Shown here one piece after another: positions 6,353 through 9,494 of a DNA stretch of 9,494 nucleotides. The notes below the pieces were generated by a model. The model had not been told where the DNA came from and did no database searches. It was given only the letters and a program-made list of their open reading frames with translations. Both the position numbers and the translations under genes were made by a program. This stretch comes from Balneolales bacterium (lineage in GTDB: Bacteria; Bacteroidota; Rhodothermia; Balneolales; Natronogracilivirgulaceae), in contig SLQC01000077.1 in assembly GCA_007131625.1 (NCBI GenBank), positions 1 to 9,494 on the forward strand. Direction: 5' to 3'. How positions within the stretch are numbered: position 1 is the stretch's first letter; every line of letters starts with the position of its first letter.

Positions 6353-6372
6353 CATAATAAATTCACATTATG
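6353..6372. repeat. CATAAT-N8-ATTATG inverted repeat in the nikR leader
   Basis: Perfect 6-bp arms (6353-6358 and 6367-6372) about 50 bases before the nikR start. Its 20-bp span does not match the 28-bp NikR geometry, and AT-rich arms arise easily by chance, so autoregulation is only a possibility. Confidence 0.25.
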
Positions 6373-6421
6373 GCCTTTAAATTGGGAAAGCAGTAACAAG
6401 AAATTTTAAAAATGTAACACG

Positions 6422-6823
6422 ATGTCGATTGTTCGTTTTGGTGTGTCGTTGGAGATAGAGCTTCTGGAGGCATTGGATAACTATGCTTCGGAAAATCATT
6501 TTACCAATCGCTCACAGGCTATCCGTCAACTGATAAGTAAAAATATTGTAACCAAAAAATGGCAATGTAACAATCTCGTAGCCGGTTCAATTACACTTGT
6601 TTTTAACCATCATAAACGGAATTTAACAAAAAAATTGACCGACTTGCAGCATGACTATCATGACATGATTCTCTCGTCACAACATTTTCACCTGGATAAG
6701 GATCTGTGCCTGGAAATTATTGCTGTAAGGGGGAAAGCATATACCTTGACAGAGTTGGCCGACAGACTTATTGCCATAAAGGGTGTCCAGCACGGAAAAC
6801 TGACGATGAGCAGGGCGGATTAA
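6422..6823 (+). CDS. nikR: Nickel-responsive transcriptional regulator NikR
   Basis: A 133-residue NikR of normal length. Residues 1-45 are the ribbon-helix-helix DNA-binding domain (VRFGVSLEIELLEALDNYA, then NRSQAIRQLI); Arg5, Gly7 and Ser9 lie on the operator-contacting strand. Residues 52-130 are the ACT-like metal-sensing tetramerisation domain. All four high-affinity nickel ligands are present: His77 (in QHDYHD), His88 and His90 (QHFHL) and Cys96 (DLCLEI), matching E. coli His76, His87, His89 and Cys95. GVQHGKL near the end is another family signature. With nickel bound, NikR normally represses uptake genes. The next gene, on the same strand 173 bp away, is a TonB receptor, with a 28-bp NikR-like inverted repeat between them. 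The gene looks intact. Confidence 0.95.
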   Translation: MSIVRFGVSLEIELLEALDNYASENHFTNRSQAIRQLISKNIVTKKWQCNNLVAGSITLVFNHHKRNLTKKLTDLQHDYHDMILSSQHFHLDKDLCLEIIAVRGKAYTLTELADRLIAIKGVQHGKLTMSRAD

Positions 6824-6918
6824 TTTTTTTCCTGCTGGTAACACGATTCCAAAAAATGTGTCACAAAAATTATAAGAAGTAAAATAATTATTTCAAAAGA
6901 AACAACCTTGGTAACATT

Positions 6919-6977
6919 TTGGCACACATGAGCATGATTAAGATCATAAATGCTCAATGTGACCTTATGAATACAAT
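6919..6977 (+). promoter_or_regulatory. Candidate promoter elements of the TonB receptor gene
   Basis: TTGGCA at 6919-6924 (5/6 to TTGACA) with GATCAT 17 bp downstream (6942-6947, 4/6) would lie across the inverted repeat, so a bound repressor would block it. Alternatively TACAAT (6972-6977, 5/6 to TATAAT) could be the -10 box, with the inverted repeat covering its -35 region. Neither is strong. Confidence 0.3.
6929..6956. promoter_or_regulatory. Putative NikR operator (TGAGCA-N16-TGCTCA)
   Basis: TGAGCAT at 6929-6935 and ATGCTCA at 6950-6956 are perfect inverted repeats. Counted as 6-bp half-sites they are separated by 16 bp, 28 bp in all, the same architecture as the E. coli NikR site GTATGA-N16-TCATAC, though the half-site sequence differs. 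With a one-base slip the symmetry extends outward (CACA ... TGTG). The site is 40 bp upstream of the TonB receptor start and just downstream of nikR. Confidence 0.6.
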
Positions 6978-6996
6978 TTGATTTAAACACATACCA

Positions 6997-9165
6997 ATGA
7001 TCCCCCAAAATCATTATCCCTTAAACAAGTCCCATATCCCAAATACATCACAGAAAAAACTGTGTCACCAGGCATCTTGCTTATTCGAACTCCGGATTAT
7101 TGTCTTCCTCCGTGTTCTCGTCCTACTCATCGTGCTGCCTGCCGGCATCATCCTGAACCTCCCCGTTCAGGCACAAACACAAAACGATACGTTATTCCGT
7201 GTTCTTGAAGAAATCCAGGTAACAGCCACCAAATCACCCCGGATGCTTTCAGAAGTGCCCGGCCGTGTCGGTGTGCTTTCTGAAGAAGAAATGTCCTTGA
7301 TGCCGGCAGCCAGTCTTGTTGACAAGATCAGGCTGATATCGGGAGTAAATGCAAGAAGTGACTTTGGCATGTTTACCATGCGTCCGAATGTAACCGTGCG
7401 TGGAGTTTCCGGTGAAGAACAAGGACGGACACTGGTCATGGTCGACGGCGTGCCTGTCAATACCTCCGATACCGGAGGAGTGAACTGGAACAGTATCAGT
7501 TCTTCAAATGTAAAGCAGATCGAAGTGTATAAAGGTCCCGGTTCATCGCTTTACGGGAGTAACGCAATGGGAGGCGTGATCAACATCATCACCCGAACGC
7601 CCGATAAACCACTGGCAGCCTCCGCCGGACTTTCATACGGTACATTTAACACGTATCAAAGTCACCTGAATCTTTCAAGTCTTGCAACCGATAAACTGAA
7701 GCTTCATTTCAATGCTTTTTATAGCAACAGCGACGGTTACAACACGATCCCCGACTCCCTGCGTGAAGCGAATCCGTATAGCATCCCGAGATACCTGGAA
7801 GATGCAGGCGTCAATGCAAAGGCAACCTACTCCTTCAATGATCTCTTTGAAGTCACGGCCGGTTATGATCTGTTTCACAACAAACGCGGTGAAGGACGTG
7901 AAATAAGAGAACCCGGCATGTACCGGAAGTTTGACATGAACAGGGCAAATGTTAACATCCGTGGTGAACGGGATGATTTTCGTTATGTACTGAATATGTT
8001 TTACCAGAGGGAAGATTATTTCAGAGTCAGTGAGCGGGGAGATCCGGGTGATGGTTATTCGCGCTTTGATGTGGACTCGGACCGAAATGACATGGGAATT
8101 TCGCTTGATCTCTTTCAGGATATTGGCAGGAATCACTCCCTGACAGTTGGAATCGAAGCTAAAAACGGATCAGTTGACGGAGGCGATTTTTACCGGACAT
8201 CTCCCTACGATACCGTCATTAACCGGGGGAGTATGCGTTCCTTCGCCGGATATCTTCAGGACGAGATCAGTATGTTTGATGAACAGATGCATGTTCAACT
8301 GGGGTTGCGTTACGATCATGTAACTTTTTATGACGGATTTTTTGAAGCCACCGACAATGTGAGTTTCAGAGGCAGGTATTTTAACACATTCAACGATGAC
8401 GGCATAAAATCCAATACCTGGTCGACACTGAGCCCGCGGATTGCTTTGCGTTATAATCCCGTTCGATCGGTCAGCAGTTATATCTCGTATTCAAGAGGAT
8501 TCCGTGCTCCCTTATTGGATGACCTCAGCCGCACCGGTATTCTGTGGGGAAGAATCAAAATGGCCAACCCGGAACTGGGTCCTGAAACGCTTGATAATTT
8601 TGAAGCAGGTGTGGATATTCGTCCGATCTGGAGAGTGATTCTGTCGCCAACCCTTTTCTATTCACACGGGAATGATTTTCTCTATTTTATCGAATTAGAG
8701 AATGAGGATTCCATGCATCGACGCGAAAATGTATCTTCGGTCAGAATAACCGGTGTCGAGATGGACATACGGTATTTTGCAACCGATCAACTTACCCTCT
8801 CGGCTAACTATACCCTGTACAATTCAGAGATCCTTTCCTTTCCTGAACGCGCGGAGCTCGAAGGAAAGCGACTGACCTATACTCCGATTAATCAGGTCAA
8901 AGCAACCCTGCAATGGAACTACCGATTTTTTAATTCCGGAATTTCGTTTCTCTACAAGGGAAGCCAGTTTACCAGCGATGACAATGAGCAAAAAATCGAT
9001 CCTTACACCACTTTTGACATAATGGTCTCCCGTCGTCTCATGGATTCATTGACAGCCTCGATTGAGGTTATGGATATTCTGGACAACCGTCATATGGAAA
9101 CTATAGAAGAAATGTCACCTGGAAGATTTATGACCGTAAAATTTGTCTATGACTGGCCACGATAA
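6997..9165 (+). CDS. TonB-dependent outer-membrane receptor (BtuB/CirA-like), probable nickel-complex transporter
   Basis: A 722-residue outer-membrane receptor. The signal peptide is unusual: about 32 residues precede the hydrophobic core (residues 34-56), with cleavage near VQA59-Gln60; no other in-frame ATG lies before residue 83. A TonB-box-like segment EEIQVTATK is at 71-79. The plug domain (about 82-200) has VTVRGVSG, TLVMVDGVPVN (145-155), VKQIEVYKGPGSSLYGSNA and GGVINIITR (192-200). The rest is a 22-strand barrel, with the typical YSRGFRAPLLDDL and NPELGPETLDNFEAG signatures near residues 500-535. The protein imports a ligand using TonB-ExbBD energy. The sequence alone does not define the substrate, but the adjacent NikR and its operator-like dyad point to nickel or a nickel chelate. 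It appears complete. Its end overlaps the next small ORF by 17 bp. Confidence 0.93.
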   Translation: MIPQNHYPLNKSHIPNTSQKKLCHQASCLFELRIIVFLRVLVLLIVLPAGIILNLPVQAQTQNDTLFRVLEEIQVTATKSPRMLSEVPGRVGVLSEEEMSLMPAASLVDKIRLISGVNARSDFGMFTMRPNVTVRGVSGEEQGRTLVMVDGVPVNTSDTGGVNWNSISSSNVKQIEVYKGPGSSLYGSNAMGGVINIITRTPDKPLAASAGLSYGTFNTYQSHLNLSSLATDKLKLHFNAFYSNSDGYNTIPDSLREANPYSIPRYLEDAGVNAKATYSFNDLFEVTAGYDLFHNKRGEGREIREPGMYRKFDMNRANVNIRGERDDFRYVLNMFYQREDYFRVSERGDPGDGYSRFDVDSDRNDMGISLDLFQDIGRNHSLTVGIEAKNGSVDGGDFYRTSPYDTVINRGSMRSFAGYLQDEISMFDEQMHVQLGLRYDHVTFYDGFFEATDNVSFRGRYFNTFNDDGIKSNTWSTLSPRIALRYNPVRSVSSYISYSRGFRAPLLDDLSRTGILWGRIKMANPELGPETLDNFEAGVDIRPIWRVILSPTLFYSHGNDFLYFIELENEDSMHRRENVSSVRITGVEMDIRYFATDQLTLSANYTLYNSEILSFPERAELEGKRLTYTPINQVKATLQWNYRFFNSGISFLYKGSQFTSDDNEQKIDPYTTFDIMVSRRLMDSLTASIEVMDILDNRHMETIEEMSPGRFMTVKFVYDWPR

Positions 9166-9265
9166 CCTCTTACACTTGCCCGCCCTGTTGTTTTTAATTG
9201 TCCTTTACTCAGGATGTAATGGTATCACCTCATCTAACGAAGATAAATCGTTGGATTTGAGGTAG
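9149..9265 (+). CDS. Lipoprotein signal-peptide stub (38 codons), probably truncated gene
   Basis: ATG 9149 overlaps the end of the TonB receptor gene by 17 bp in another frame. It encodes a short n-region, a hydrophobic core (LPALLFLIVL) and a good lipobox YSGC with Cys23. After fifteen further polar residues it stops at TAG 9263-9265. This is a convincing lipoprotein export signal on an otherwise missing protein. It may be the start of a surface lipoprotein once translated with the receptor, or of the downstream phosphodiesterase. No recognisable domain remains. Confidence 0.4.
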   Translation: MTGHDNLLHLPALLFLIVLYSGCNGITSSNEDKSLDLR

Positions 9266-9365
9266 TCTTTTTCCGATTTTAAATGGATTTGGGAAGCAAT
9301 AAACTTAAAATATCAGCATTATCTTCGGCACATTATACTGCCGGGGAATGCTGGTATCTATTTGA

Positions 9366-9494
9366 CCGGCATCATCAAACACCATCCAAAATCATCCAAA
9401 ATCATCCAACAACATCATCAAACACCATCATCCACTCATCATTGCCCACCGGGGTGAATCGCACGATGCACCGGAGAATACCCTTGCGGCAGTG
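9366..9494 (+). CDS. Glycerophosphodiester phosphodiesterase, N-terminal fragment (runs off the right edge; start codon not visible)
   Basis: The frame ending at 9494 encodes PLIIAHRGESHDAPENTLAA from about 9432. The HRG and PENT motifs are the signature of the GDPD TIM barrel: the catalytic His of HRG, and the Glu of PEN that helps bind metal. These enzymes hydrolyse glycerophosphodiesters to glycerol-3-phosphate and an alcohol. The frame is open back to a TGA at 9363-9365 but has no ATG, GTG or TTG. The stretch before the motif is CATC-repeat DNA giving a Ser/Asn/His-rich peptide. Either a rare start (ATT/ATC) is used, or the 5' end has been lost or shifted out of frame. A lipoprotein signal stub at 9149 in another frame could be the displaced start. 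Family identification is good; gene status is uncertain. Confidence 0.65.
9370..9429 (+). repeat. CATC-rich direct repeats before the GDPD motif
   Basis: A 17-bp direct repeat, CATCATCAAACACCATC, occurs at 9370-9386 and 9413-9429. Between them a 10-bp unit ATCCAAAATC is repeated about 2.6 times (9384-9409). The unit lengths are not multiples of three, so gain or loss of a copy would change reading frame into the downstream GDPD sequence. Confidence 0.8.

Larger units (their letters stand above)
5804..6421. other. 618-bp gap with gene remnants and the nikR upstream region
   Basis: No intact gene is recognised here. It holds a 50-codon ORF (5950-6102), an apparent frameshifted minus-strand gene (about 6059-6339), and then an AT-rich nikR leader (6340-6421). 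A weak hairpin after the anti-sigma stop (CAAAT 5822-5826 with ATTTG 5833-5837) has no T run. An ATCAAC/GTTGAT hairpin (6058-6063, 6069-6074) also lacks one. The nikR leader carries CATAAT-N8-ATTATG (6353-6372) and two GTAACA hexamers 21 bp apart. Confidence 0.5.

Noticed and set aside
6809..6836. AGCAGG-N16-CCTGCT, another 28-bp dyad with N16 spacing at the end of nikR
   Set aside because: Its half-site does not match the candidate operator, it spans the nikR stop codon, and a T7 run fills part of the spacer; probably coincidence or a poor hairpin.
8441..8638. Secondary frame inside the TonB receptor gene, and similar frames at 7675-8136 (minus) and 7167-7460 (minus)
   Set aside because: All lie wholly within the strong receptor coding frame and have no recognisable motifs; they are shadows.

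Overview
The window looks like part of a Bacteroidota/Balneolota/Rhodothermota-type chromosome. Leaders are AT-rich with no strong Shine-Dalgarno sequences, one TAnnTTTG promoter-like box is present, and the gene content fits: an exported lipoprotein MsrB, a secreted DinB-like protein, a TIGR02943-like sigma factor with an HC2 zinc-finger partner, and a TonB receptor next to NikR. This assignment is inference; there is no rRNA or tRNA here to confirm it.

Left part (1-3318, minus strand). A SNF2-type helicase/ATPase gene enters from the left edge; its first 402 codons are present. Next come a lipoprotein methionine-sulfoxide reductase B and a small HC2 zinc-finger protein of the anti-sigma type. 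Upstream of that lies a wreck: the middle and C-terminal part of a thioredoxin-like gene, lacking its CxxC, runs straight into the C-terminal half of an ECF sigma factor. That sigma remnant carries a one-base frameshift and a nonsense codon, so the zinc-finger protein appears to be left without its sigma partner.

Middle part (3442-5803, plus strand). An intact secreted DinB-like protein is followed by a second set of fused remnants. A thioredoxin N-terminus (CPTC) is joined in frame to the C-terminal half of a CcdA/DsbD-type membrane protein, with an in-frame TAA just after the CPTC. Its stop overlaps (GTGA) the start of a third chimera, an ECF sigma region 2 fused in frame to a membrane anti-sigma factor with region 4 deleted. 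Three neighbouring genes of an apparent redox/ECF-sigma cluster have thus each lost an internal segment.

Gap 5804-6421 holds no intact gene. It contains a 50-codon membrane-peptide ORF and what looks like a frameshifted minus-strand gene.

Right part (6422-9494, plus strand). An intact NikR, with all four nickel ligands, precedes a 722-residue TonB-dependent receptor. Between them is a perfect 6-N16-6 inverted repeat (28 bp), exactly the geometry of the E. coli NikR operator, which suggests nickel-responsive control of outer-membrane metal uptake. The receptor gene overlaps a 38-codon lipoprotein signal-peptide stub. The window ends in the start of a glycerophosphodiester phosphodiesterase that has no visible start codon and is preceded by CATC-rich direct repeats.
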